Positions 1 to 4,958 of a DNA stretch of 5,659 nt are shown in pieces; positions within the stretch are counted from its first letter, which is position 1, and each line of letters begins with the position of its first letter. This stretch comes from Pseudomonadota bacterium (GTDB lineage Bacteria; Pseudomonadota; Gammaproteobacteria; Burkholderiales; Burkholderiaceae_B), in NCBI GenBank assembly GCA_023437255.1, contig JAEZGR010000343.1, forward strand, positions 1-5,659, given 5' to 3'. Made by a program: the position numbers and the translations under genes. A model generated the notes under the pieces. The model was not told the origin of the DNA. It ran no database searches and was given only the letters and a program-made list of their open reading frames with translations.

Positions 1-688
1 GCTCTCCCACAGTCCAGTTGCGCAGAATGCTGATGATCTCGTCTTCGGTGAGCGGCCGGCCGACGGACTCGTTGCGCATCAGATGTGTGGTGATGTCGTC
101 GGGGGCCGAGTTACCCGCAGCCCGTCGCTCGGCCAGCAGAGTCTTGATATGGCCGTCGAACTCCCGGGCCACCGCCGCCTGGGCTTCCTGATCGCCGGAC
201 AAGGTGGCCTGATAGTTCTTGAGTGTCCAGCACCGCAGGGGCTCATGCAGTGTGTCGGGCCATCCCAGCCAGGCACATTGCACCTGCAGGGCGAACAGCT
301 GGGCAAATTCGCCGATGACCTCGACACTGCCTTGCGGCAGCGCGGCGACCCGTTGTTGCGCAATGGCATGGCAGGCGGGGGCGAAAGCGGCCATGTGAGT
401 TTCGTCGAAGTAGGGCTCGATCAGGCGGCGAAACGCCGAGTGCTCCGGTGGATCCATGCCATTGGGCACCGACGGAAAGCGCGATACGGCGCTGCTGAAG
501 GTGTCGTGGTCGAGCACGATGCGCAGGACGTCGGCGTGGCGAAACACCGAGGTGTAGCCGTAACGGCTGACGGCCACAGGGCACTGCCGGCGCATGCCAT
601 CGTAGGCCGCGATCTGATCAGCTTGAGTTTCGTTGGAGCGCGGATCCCACTGTGGGGGCGTGGGTGTGCTTGAAGGCGGGGTACTCAT
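1..688 (-). CDS. Cytochrome P450, N-terminal part (cut by window edge)
   Basis: This is an open frame of 229 codons from ATG at 688 to the left edge with no stop, so the 3' part lies outside. Cytochrome P450s are heme-thiolate monooxygenases that hydroxylate small organic substrates using electrons from a redox partner. Seen: an N-terminal stretch RRQCPVAVSRYG (residues 33-44), then SVFRHADVLRIV (47-58), then the helix-C region NGMDPPEHSAFRRLIEPYF (76-94). That region contains the H83-x-x-x-R87 motif that contacts the heme propionate. The last visible residues, ILRNWTVGE (221-229), are the start of the oxygen-activating I helix. A typical bacterial P450 has about 400 residues, so the ExxR pair and the heme-ligand Cys loop lie off the window. 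No signal peptide or membrane anchor is seen, so it is probably soluble. Only a weak GAG precedes the ATG. The small membrane-protein gene is 64 bp upstream on the same strand and may be co-transcribed. Family call is firm; substrate unknown. Confidence 0.93.
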   Translation of the reverse strand, partial: MSTPPSSTPTPPQWDPRSNETQADQIAAYDGMRRQCPVAVSRYGYTSVFRHADVLRIVLDHDTFSSAVSRFPSVPNGMDPPEHSAFRRLIEPYFDETHMAAFAPACHAIAQQRVAALPQGSVEVIGEFAQLFALQVQCAWLGWPDTLHEPLRCWTLKNYQATLSGDQEAQAAVAREFDGHIKTLLAERRAAGNSAPDDITTHLMRNESVGRPLTEDEIISILRNWTVGE

Positions 689-752
689 GCGCTCAATTCT
701 AAGGGTAACCACCAGGTGGCTTGCGACAAGACCCTGCGCCACATGCTGTTTT

Positions 753-992
753 TCAACGCCGCGCGCTGCATAGCCGGGCGCCACCCCAGATCAGGAACAC
801 CGCCACCACCCATGCCAGCCAGAGCAGCAGCCCCTCGTCAGCGATCATGAGATGCGAGAGCAGGGCCGAGGCGTCCGCATCACACGCGGGGGCGCCCGCT
901 GTTCCACAACGGTTCGCGATGAAGACGTAGCCGCCTACAGCCGATGCAACGACCAGGGCGACGCCACCAATGATGAGGAGCATCCCGATCAT
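753..992 (-). CDS. Small two-helix membrane protein, unknown function
   Basis: I do not recognise this family. From the ATG at 992 it encodes 79 residues. A hydrophobic helix (about 3-27, MLLIIGGVALVVASAVGGYV) is followed by a short loop with two cysteines (C29 and C37) and acidic residues, then a second helix (about 55-71, LLLWLAWVVAVFLIWGG) and a basic tail ending RLCSARR. By the positive-inside rule both ends would be cytoplasmic and the loop periplasmic, where C29 and C37 could form a disulfide. The start is uncertain. In-frame ATGs at 1064 and 1109 would add a strongly basic N-terminus (KQRRRLCTLRSQIR), which fits the topology, but none of the starts has a convincing ribosome site. I chose 992 because it directly precedes the first helix and has a weak AAGAA upstream. 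It lies upstream of and collinear with the P450 gene, and divergent from the LysR gene. Whether it serves the P450 is unknown. Confidence 0.6.
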   Translation of the reverse strand: MIGMLLIIGGVALVVASAVGGYVFIANRCGTAGAPACDADASALLSHLMIADEGLLLWLAWVVAVFLIWGGARLCSARR

Positions 993-1027
993 GTTTGCGT
1001 TCTTGTGGAAATTCCTGATTTGTGAAC

Positions 1028-1053
1028 GCAGCGTGCAAAGCCGCCTACGCTGC
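1028..1053. repeat. 7-bp inverted repeat in divergent intergenic region
   Basis: GCAGCGT (1028-1034) and ACGCTGC (1047-1053) form a perfect inverted repeat with a 12-nt spacer. It lies between the small membrane gene and the LysR gene. There is no T-tract on either side, so it is not a terminator. It could be a binding site for the regulator, or chance in GC-rich DNA. If the membrane protein starts at 1064 or 1109 it lies inside that coding sequence. The rest of 993-1232 holds a direct repeat CATGTGAAT (1062-1070 and 1107-1115), a small 5-bp inverted repeat ACGGA/TCCGT (1119-1133) and the promoter candidate listed separately. Confidence 0.3.
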
Positions 1054-1151
1054 TTGCCGGTCATGTGAATACTAGACGGAGAGACGCCCTGCGTCGACCT
1101 CACAAACATGTGAATGCGACGGATTTGCTCCGTGAAAAGAATGGTTTGCGC

Positions 1152-1181
1152 TTGCTAAGAGCGTCTGTGGGTGCCCATAAT
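1152..1181 (+). promoter_or_regulatory. Candidate sigma-70 promoter for the LysR gene
   Basis: A -35-like TTGCTA (1152-1157, 4 of 6 matches to TTGACA) is followed after 18 nt by a -10-like CATAAT (1176-1181, 5 of 6 matches to TATAAT). Transcription would begin near 1188 and leave a leader of about 45 nt before the ATG at 1233. This supports the 1233 start over the in-frame GTG at 1065, which lies upstream of this promoter. The call rests on motif matching only. Confidence 0.4.
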
Positions 1182-1232
1182 CCTGCGTTGGTAACAGGGC
1201 GATCCTCGCCTCCAGGTTGTCTAGCGTTTCCG

Positions 1233-2171
1233 ATGTCCACCTCCAATCCCAACGCCCGAACACAGCTCATTGCCGGAATTGAGCTCTTTCTCGCCATAGA
1301 GCGTCATCGTTCCATCAGCAAGGCGGCAGCAGCGCTGGGCATCACCCAGTCGGCCGCTTCCAAGCAGCTGCAGGCGCTTGAAGCGGTGGCGGGTGGCCCG
1401 CTCTTCATCCGCACCACGCGGTCGCTCAAACTGAGTGACAGCGGGCGGGCAATGCTTCAAGGCAGCCGGGACCTCGTACAAAGCATCGACACGCTGCTCG
1501 AAGAGTTGCAGGAAGCCAGCAGCCGGCCCAGCGTGCTGAAGGTGGCTTCCACTCCCATGTTCTGTCAGCAGCACATGGTGCCGCACCTTGAAGCGTTCCG
1601 TCAGGCGCATCCCAATATCGAGTTGCGCCTGACGTTCAGCTATGAGCCGTTCGATCTCGTTCGCGACGACATAGACCTGCTGGTCTTCATCGGTCACCTG
1701 CCCGACCGCCGGGTTGTGGCCTCGCGCATCGCCCAGCAGCAGAGGGTGCTGTGCGCGGCGCCTTCGCTGCTGGCCAGGCGCGGGCCGGTGCGCAAGCCTC
1801 AGGATCTGAGCCGCCTGCCATGCCTGATCCATACGCAGCTCACCAACGACGGCATCTGGTATCACTTTGAAGATGAAAAGGTGAACAAGATTGCCGTGGC
1901 CGGACCCATGGCCTCGAATAGTACCGACGCCTTGCTGACAGCTGCCGTGCAAGGCTGGGGCATCACGCTGATGCCGAGTTGGGCGGTGCATGCCGAACTG
2001 AAGGCGGGCACGCTCGTGCGCGTGCTGAAGAACCATCGCTTCGATATTGAGCAGGAATCCAGGGAAATCAGTTTCCTGTGGTTGCCCCAGCTCTCCCGTT
2101 CCAAGCCCCTGCAAACCTTCGTGCGATTCTTTTCCGAGGTCTTCGGCAAGCCCCCTTACTGGGACCGCTGA
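1233..2171 (+). CDS. LysR-family transcriptional regulator
   Basis: This 312-residue protein has the usual length for a LysR-type regulator. The N-terminal winged helix-turn-helix is clear at about residues 13-72: IELFLAIERHRSISKAAAAL, then GITQSAASKQLQALE as turn and recognition helix, then GPLFIRTTRSLKLSDSGRAML as wing. A linker helix follows (about 73-95), then the inducer-binding domain (about 100-305), which starts VLKVASTPMFCQQHMVP and includes DDIDLLVFIG, RVLCAAPSLL and the typical VQGWGITLMPSW. Such proteins bind DNA as tetramers and usually switch a nearby gene on in response to a small pathway metabolite. Here the RraA-like and Bug genes lie downstream on the same strand and are the likely targets, which is inference from position. 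The start at 1233 puts the HTH close to the N-terminus as expected; an upstream GTG at 1065 would add 56 non-family residues. No good Shine-Dalgarno is seen. The inducer is unknown. Confidence 0.93.
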   Translation: MSTSNPNARTQLIAGIELFLAIERHRSISKAAAALGITQSAASKQLQALEAVAGGPLFIRTTRSLKLSDSGRAMLQGSRDLVQSIDTLLEELQEASSRPSVLKVASTPMFCQQHMVPHLEAFRQAHPNIELRLTFSYEPFDLVRDDIDLLVFIGHLPDRRVVASRIAQQQRVLCAAPSLLARRGPVRKPQDLSRLPCLIHTQLTNDGIWYHFEDEKVNKIAVAGPMASNSTDALLTAAVQGWGITLMPSWAVHAELKAGTLVRVLKNHRFDIEQESREISFLWLPQLSRSKPLQTFVRFFSEVFGKPPYWDR

Positions 2172-2209
2172 ACGATTCTCGGCAACGCAATGTCTGGCAA
2201 ACACATAGT

Positions 2210-2230
2210 GCGGAATATCACTTATTCCGC
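2210..2230. promoter_or_regulatory. Perfect 8-bp inverted repeat, candidate LysR operator
   Basis: GCGGAATA (2210-2217) and TATTCCGC (2223-2230) are perfect inverted copies around the 5-nt spacer TCACT. It starts 39 nt after the LysR stop and lies upstream of the RraA-like gene. LysR-type regulators bind interrupted dyads in such places. The site does not show the textbook T-N11-A at its symmetry axis (it is A-N11-T), so the assignment is inference. No T-tract follows, which argues against a terminator for the LysR transcript, though a weak hairpin in RNA is possible. Confidence 0.45.
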
Positions 2231-2259
2231 GGGCGACGGCGCGCCGGCTGAAGGTTTCG

Positions 2260-2267
2260 CATAATAA
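2260..2267 (+). promoter_or_regulatory. Candidate -10 region for the RraA-like/Bug unit
   Basis: CATAATAA (2260-2267) is an AT-rich stretch within an otherwise GC-rich spacer and resembles a -10 box. No -35 box is visible about 17 nt upstream (the bases there are GC-rich), which is common for activator-dependent promoters. The inverted repeat at 2210-2230 would be centred about 50 nt upstream of the predicted start near 2272. That is a reasonable place for an activator. Weak evidence, motif only. Confidence 0.3.
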
Positions 2268-2317
2268 ATAAAGAACAAGAACTGCGGCGCCGCCGGTGCG
2301 GCGACCGCACGCATGCA

Positions 2318-2359
2318 GAACATCCGGACCCGACCATAACGATCAGAAATCGGATGTTC
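2318..2359 (+). repeat. 9-bp inverted repeat in the leader of the RraA-like gene
   Basis: GAACATCCG (2318-2326) and CGGATGTTC (2351-2359) are perfect inverted copies separated by 24 nt. In RNA they would form a hairpin that ends 11 nt before the Shine-Dalgarno sequence at 2371. The right arm contains the ATG at 2354, which is in frame with the gene, so folding would hide that start. Just upstream, GTGCGG/CCGCAC (2296-2310, 3-nt loop) and the palindrome GCGGCGCCGC (2284-2293) add further possible structure. A protein-binding dyad in DNA is the alternative reading. No T-tract follows, so an intrinsic terminator is unlikely. Confidence 0.4.
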
Positions 2360-2370
2360 CTCACCTTCAA

Positions 2371-2377
2371 GAAGAGA
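2371..2377 (+). promoter_or_regulatory. Shine-Dalgarno sequence deciding the RraA-like start
   Basis: GAAGAGA lies 6 nt before the ATG at 2384. It comes after the alternative in-frame ATG at 2354, so it can only serve the 2384 start. This is the reason for choosing the shorter 236-residue product. Confidence 0.6.
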
Positions 2378-2383
2378 CAAGCC

Positions 2384-3094
2384 ATGACCACGCCTCACCC
2401 TGCCGAGCTCCTCAATACCTTGGCCCAGTACGACACTCCGACCATCTGCAATGCACTCGAGGATATCGATCCGTCGCTGCGTTTCTATGGTTTCAACAGT
2501 GAGCCCCTGCGCTGCATCTACCCGGACATGCAACCCATCGTGGGCTATGCCCGCACGGGCACGATCCGTGGCGTTCACCCGACACGGGCGAGCGATGAGG
2601 AACAGAAAGAGATACGCGTGAACTGGTATCGCTATGTTGACGAGGGCGGCCCCCGGCCAAGCATCATCGTGCTTCAGGATCTCGACGGCACGCGCGCCGG
2701 GTTTGGCTCATTCTGGGGCGAGGTGCACTCACACGTGCACCGCGGCCTGGGCGCAAAGGGCGTGGTCACGAATGGCTCGATCCGCGACGTGCCAGCCAAC
2801 GCCACAGGCTTTCAGATGCTTGCAGGAAGCGTAATGCCGAGCCACGGCCATGTACATGTGGTGGACATGAATGTGCCGGTGACAGTCGCCGGCATGGCAG
2901 TTCAGCCGAACGATCTGGTGCACGCCGACCAGCACGGCGCTGTGGTCATTCCCCATGAGCACGCAGAAAAGATTCCCGCTGTCGTGGCCGCCATCGCCGA
3001 ACGCGAGCTGCGCATCATCAATGCATCGAAGCGTGACGACTTCTCTTGGCGTGATCTCGCCGGCGCGTCGCGAAAACAAGACGACATTCATTAA
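2384..3094 (+). CDS. RraA-like protein (HMG/CHA aldolase-type fold)
   Basis: This 236-residue protein belongs to the RraA / 4-hydroxy-4-methyl-2-oxoglutarate aldolase family. Known members cleave hydroxy-dicarboxylic keto acids to pyruvate or decarboxylate oxaloacetate with a divalent metal; RraA itself inhibits RNase E. Seen: an N-terminal helix region with YDTPTICNALE (16-26); G112-E113; the core motif GLGAKGVVTNGSIRDV (121-136), whose R134-D135 pair matches the family's pyruvate- and metal-binding Arg-Asp; and the closing strand DLVHADQHGAVVIP (177-190). The usual GD-x-V before this strand is ND here (N176-D177). Residues about 30-95 (PSLRFYGFN through VDEGGPRPS) carry a longer insertion than compact RraA proteins of about 160 residues, which fits catabolic homologues. 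The protein is probably cytoplasmic; no signal peptide is seen. The Bug-family gene starts 34 nt after its stop, so they are probably one transcript. An enzyme role is more likely than RNase E control; the substrate is not shown. Confidence 0.87.
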   Translation: MTTPHPAELLNTLAQYDTPTICNALEDIDPSLRFYGFNSEPLRCIYPDMQPIVGYARTGTIRGVHPTRASDEEQKEIRVNWYRYVDEGGPRPSIIVLQDLDGTRAGFGSFWGEVHSHVHRGLGAKGVVTNGSIRDVPANATGFQMLAGSVMPSHGHVHVVDMNVPVTVAGMAVQPNDLVHADQHGAVVIPHEHAEKIPAVVAAIAERELRIINASKRDDFSWRDLAGASRKQDDIH

Positions 3095-3114
3095 AGAAAG
3101 AATAATTCAACAAC

Positions 3115-3119
3115 GGAGG
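3115..3119 (+). promoter_or_regulatory. Shine-Dalgarno sequence of the Bug gene
   Basis: GGAGG lies 9 nt before the ATG at 3129, within the 34-nt gap after the RraA-like stop. It fixes the Bug start at 3129, directly before a signal peptide, and rules out the in-frame upstream ATG at 2955 that overlaps the previous gene. Confidence 0.8.
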
Positions 3120-3128
3120 CAAACCTGT

Positions 3129-4094
3129 ATGACGCACTTCTTTAAGCGCATTCTGAGCGGCATGGCCGCGGTATGCATGGCGGTTTCTGCACACGCGGCC
3201 ACCGACTGGCCCAATCGTCCGATCGAGTTGGTAGTGGGCTTCGCTCCAGGCGGAAACACCGACATCCTCGCACGCGTTCTGGCCAATCATCTGTCAGAGG
3301 AGCTGAAGAATCCGGTCATTGTGAACAACAAGCCGGGTGCGACGGGTCTGATTGGAACCAACTATGTGGTGGGCGCTAAGCCCGACGGCTACACCTATCT
3401 CGTCAACGTCACGGGTCTCGTGCTGAGCCCGCACGTTTCCGCCAGCGTGCCCCTGGATCTGCCCATGCAGCTGCAGGCGGTTGCCCAGGTGTCGTCCATC
3501 CCCAAGGCCGTCGTGGTCCGCGAGGACTTTCCTGCCAACTCATTCGAGGAGCTCCTGCGCCTGGCCAAGGAACGCACCTTGTCCTACGGTTCGACCGGTG
3601 TTGGCTCGGGCAATCACCTGACGGGTGAGCTTGTAAGCATGACGGCCGGTCAGCCCATGATCCACGCCACCTACCGTGGTTCAGGCCCTGCGATGGTCGA
3701 CTTGCTCGGTGGTCAGATCGACATGGTGTTCGACGACCTTCCCGTAGTGCGGCCGCAGATTGAAGAGAAGCGCCTGAAGGCGCTCATGACGCTGACCAAG
3801 GAGCGTGTGCCGTACTTGCCCGATGTGCCCAGCGCACGCGAGCTCGGGTATGACCACCTGATCTTCGAACCCTGGAACGGCGTGCTCGCGCCGAAGGGCA
3901 TGGATCCGGAGATTCTCGCGAAGATGGAAAAGGCAATCGAGAAGGTCGTGAAGAGCAAGGCCTTCGGCGACGAACTTGAGGCGAAGGGCTTGAAGGCCGA
4001 GTTCCGTAATTCCAGTGACTACGCGGCCTTGATCAAAGAGGAATACGACCGCTGGGGCGAAGTGGTTCGCAAGGCAGGAATCCAGCGCCAGTAA
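3129..4094 (+). CDS. Bug/TctC-family tripartite tricarboxylate transporter substrate-binding protein
   Basis: This 321-residue periplasmic binding protein is of normal length for the Bug (Bordetella uptake gene)/TctC family, which captures carboxylates and related small solutes for tripartite tricarboxylate transporters or for signalling. Seen: a signal peptide at residues 1-23 (basic FFKR, hydrophobic core, AHA before the cut, likely between A23 and A24); mature start ATDWPNRPIELVV; the family motif VVGFAPGGNTDILAR (35-49), whose loop binds the ligand carboxylate; VNNKPGATGLIGTNYV (65-80) with AKPDGYTYL (83-91); YGSTGVGSGNHLTGEL (153-168); YRGSGPAMVDLLGGQIDMVFD (starts at 182); and LPDVPSARELGYD (230-242). 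It follows the RraA-like gene by 34 nt with its own strong GGAGG site, and a terminator follows 24 nt after its stop. No TctA or TctB membrane subunit is in the window; stand-alone Bug genes are common in Burkholderiales. Ligand unknown; a carboxylic acid used by the neighbour is a fair guess. Confidence 0.93.
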   Translation: MTHFFKRILSGMAAVCMAVSAHAATDWPNRPIELVVGFAPGGNTDILARVLANHLSEELKNPVIVNNKPGATGLIGTNYVVGAKPDGYTYLVNVTGLVLSPHVSASVPLDLPMQLQAVAQVSSIPKAVVVREDFPANSFEELLRLAKERTLSYGSTGVGSGNHLTGELVSMTAGQPMIHATYRGSGPAMVDLLGGQIDMVFDDLPVVRPQIEEKRLKALMTLTKERVPYLPDVPSARELGYDHLIFEPWNGVLAPKGMDPEILAKMEKAIEKVVKSKAFGDELEAKGLKAEFRNSSDYAALIKEEYDRWGEVVRKAGIQRQ

Positions 4095-4118
4095 TCGGCT
4101 GTCTGCCTGAAGATCCAA

Positions 4119-4151
4119 AAACAAGGGCCTGTACGCAACAGGCCCTTGTTT
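4119..4151. terminator. Bidirectional intrinsic terminator between convergent units
   Basis: A perfect 14-bp stem (4119-4132 with 4138-4151; core ACAAGGGCCTGT) closes a 5-nt loop ACGCA. On the plus strand the stem runs into TTTCGTTT, ending the RraA-like/Bug transcript 24 nt after its stop. On the minus strand the stem is followed by TTTTTGG, an even better U-tract, so it can also stop transcripts from the tRNA side. Stem length, GC-rich core and T-tracts on both sides make this the firmest regulatory call here. Confidence 0.88.
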
Positions 4152-4204
4152 CGTTTGGTGGGTTCAGAATTGGGCAGGAAGGCGAAAAGGAACCGCCAAT
4201 AGCA

Positions 4205-4237
4205 CAAGGGCTTACGTGAATTTCACGTAAGCCCTTG
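4205..4237. terminator. Long inverted repeat just after the tRNA, possible terminator or processing hairpin
   Basis: CAAGGGCTTACGTGAA (4205-4220) and its perfect 16-bp inverted copy (4222-4237) are separated by one base, so the RNA would form a near-continuous hairpin. On the minus strand it begins 7 nt after the tRNA CCA end. It lacks a clear T-tract in either direction (TGTGCTATT on the minus side, GATATGTA on the plus side). It may therefore work as a weak terminator, an RNA 3'-end stabiliser for tRNA precursor processing, or a protein site. It shares AAGGGC with the neighbouring terminator stem. Confidence 0.6.
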
Positions 4238-4244
4238 ATATGTA

Positions 4245-4321
4245 TGGCGCGGCTGGCAGGATTCGAACCCACGACCCCTTGGTTCGTAGCCAAGTACTCT
4301 ATCCAACTGAGCTACAGCCGC
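4245..4321 (-). tRNA. tRNA-Arg (anticodon ACG)
   Basis: The minus strand folds as a complete 77-nt cloverleaf with encoded CCA. The acceptor stem is GCGGCTG/CAGCCGC with discriminator G. The D arm GCTC/GAGT encloses AGTTGGATA. The anticodon stem CTTGG/CCAAG encloses loop CTACGAA, giving anticodon ACG. A 5-nt variable loop is followed by a T arm with loop TTCGAAT. In bacteria A34 of this tRNA is normally edited to inosine so that it reads CGU, CGC and CGA. The gene begins 13 nt after the glycosylase stop on the same strand and is followed by two hairpins. No repeat of its 3' end is seen elsewhere in the window, so there is no sign that it is an occupied integration site. Confidence 0.97.
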
Positions 4322-4333
4322 TGAAGAAAAAGA

Positions 4334-4363
4334 ACTATAACACAATTTTTTTGTTATGTGCAA
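4334..4363 (-). promoter_or_regulatory. Candidate tRNA-Arg promoter inside the end of the glycosylase gene
   Basis: On the minus strand, TTGCAC (4363-4358, matching only TTG of the -35 consensus) and TATAGT (4339-4334, 5 of 6 matches to TATAAT) are 18 nt apart within an A/T-rich island. Transcription would start within a few bases of the tRNA 5' end at 4321. The -10 overlaps the TAG stop codon of the glycosylase gene (4335-4337). Motif evidence only; the tRNA could also be processed from a longer transcript. Confidence 0.4.
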
Positions 4364-4958
4364 GTGGTGTTTTTAAGCTTTTTCGTTTCTGACCGGTTGA
4401 TGGCACTTTGGAGACCCAGTTCGACCCGTCAACGAAGAAGCGCAAAGGTTTGTCTGCCCACTCGCGGGCGTAGTGTACGCCAATCCGGGCCGAAGTGCTC
4501 ACACTTTTTACCTCATGCCCGTCATCGGCCAGAAAAAGCACACTGTCGGTTGCGCACAGGTCGGTTCCGTACAGGCGTTTGTCGACGCCCATCGCCTTGG
4601 CAAGGCGGCCTGGACCGTGCGTATCTCCCGCGAGCCCTTGCACGGGTTCCAGAGCGCGCAGGAGCACGGCGGAACCGCTGCCCGCCGGGCCGGTGACCAC
4701 ATTCATGCAGTGATGCATGCCGTAAATCAGATACACGTAGGCGTGGCCGGCCTCACCGAACATGACCCGGGTTCGTGGCGTGAGTCCCTTCGATGAATGA
4801 GCGGCCAGGTCTTCTCGCCCCAGATACGCTTCCACCTCGACAATGCGGCCGACTCGCAAACCCAACTCTGTCTGATGCACCAGCAGTTTTCCCAACAGAT
4901 CAGGTGCGACCTCGCTGGCGGACCGCTGATAAAAGCTGCGTGGCAGGCGCAGCATCAT
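4335..4958 (-). CDS. mpg: Alkyladenine / 3-methyladenine DNA glycosylase (AAG/MPG family)
   Basis: This 207-residue monofunctional DNA glycosylase removes alkylated and deaminated purines such as 3-methyladenine and hypoxanthine in base excision repair. It acts in the cytoplasm on the chromosome. The match to the human AAG active site is residue by residue: E43 (human E125, activates water) in VEVEAYLG, Y45 (Y127), H54 (H136) in DLAAHSSKG, Y76 and Y79 (Y159 and the intercalating Y162) in YVYLIYGM, N86 (N169) and R101 (R182) in LLRALEP. Further family motifs are GPGRLAKAMGVD (115-126) and RIGVHYAREWADKPLRFFV (from 158). The family core seems to end near WVSK (181-184); the last 20 or so residues are a lysine-rich tail encoded by A/T-rich DNA that also holds the tRNA promoter. 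The ATG at 4958 overlaps the deaminase TGA (ATGA), implying translational coupling; a second ATG follows at 4955. The symbol is borrowed from the family; other names (aag) are used. Confidence 0.94.
   Translation of the reverse strand: MMLRLPRSFYQRSASEVAPDLLGKLLVHQTELGLRVGRIVEVEAYLGREDLAAHSSKGLTPRTRVMFGEAGHAYVYLIYGMHHCMNVVTGPAGSGSAVLLRALEPVQGLAGDTHGPGRLAKAMGVDKRLYGTDLCATDSVLFLADDGHEVKSVSTSARIGVHYAREWADKPLRFFVDGSNWVSKVPSTGQKRKSLKTPLAHNKKIVL

Noticed and set aside
83..673. 196-codon open frame on the plus strand
   Set aside because: It is the antisense shadow of the P450 gene, whose minus-strand frame has clear P450 motifs.
709..719. CCACC-A-GGTGG palindrome between the P450 gene and the membrane-protein gene
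   Set aside because: Only 5-bp arms with a 1-nt centre and no T-tract; too short to claim as an operator or terminator.
1065..1232. N-terminal extension of the LysR protein from GTG 1065
   Set aside because: The added 56 residues do not resemble the family, lie across the candidate promoter, and lack a ribosome site.
1221..2204. 327-codon open frame on the minus strand
   Set aside because: It lies wholly antisense to the LysR gene, whose domains are unmistakable. The translation is low in family-like motifs and arises from GC-rich codon use.
2955..3128. Upstream start for the Bug gene
   Set aside because: It would overlap the RraA-like gene and bury the signal peptide. The GGAGG at 3115 fixes the start at 3129.
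3681..4124. 147-codon open frame on the minus strand
   Set aside because: It is antisense to the Bug gene and runs into the terminator stem; no recognisable motif.
4245..4321. tRNA-Arg as an integration site of a genomic island covering the LysR-RraA-Bug genes
   Set aside because: No second copy of the tRNA 3' end, no integrase gene and no obvious base-composition shift are seen in the window.
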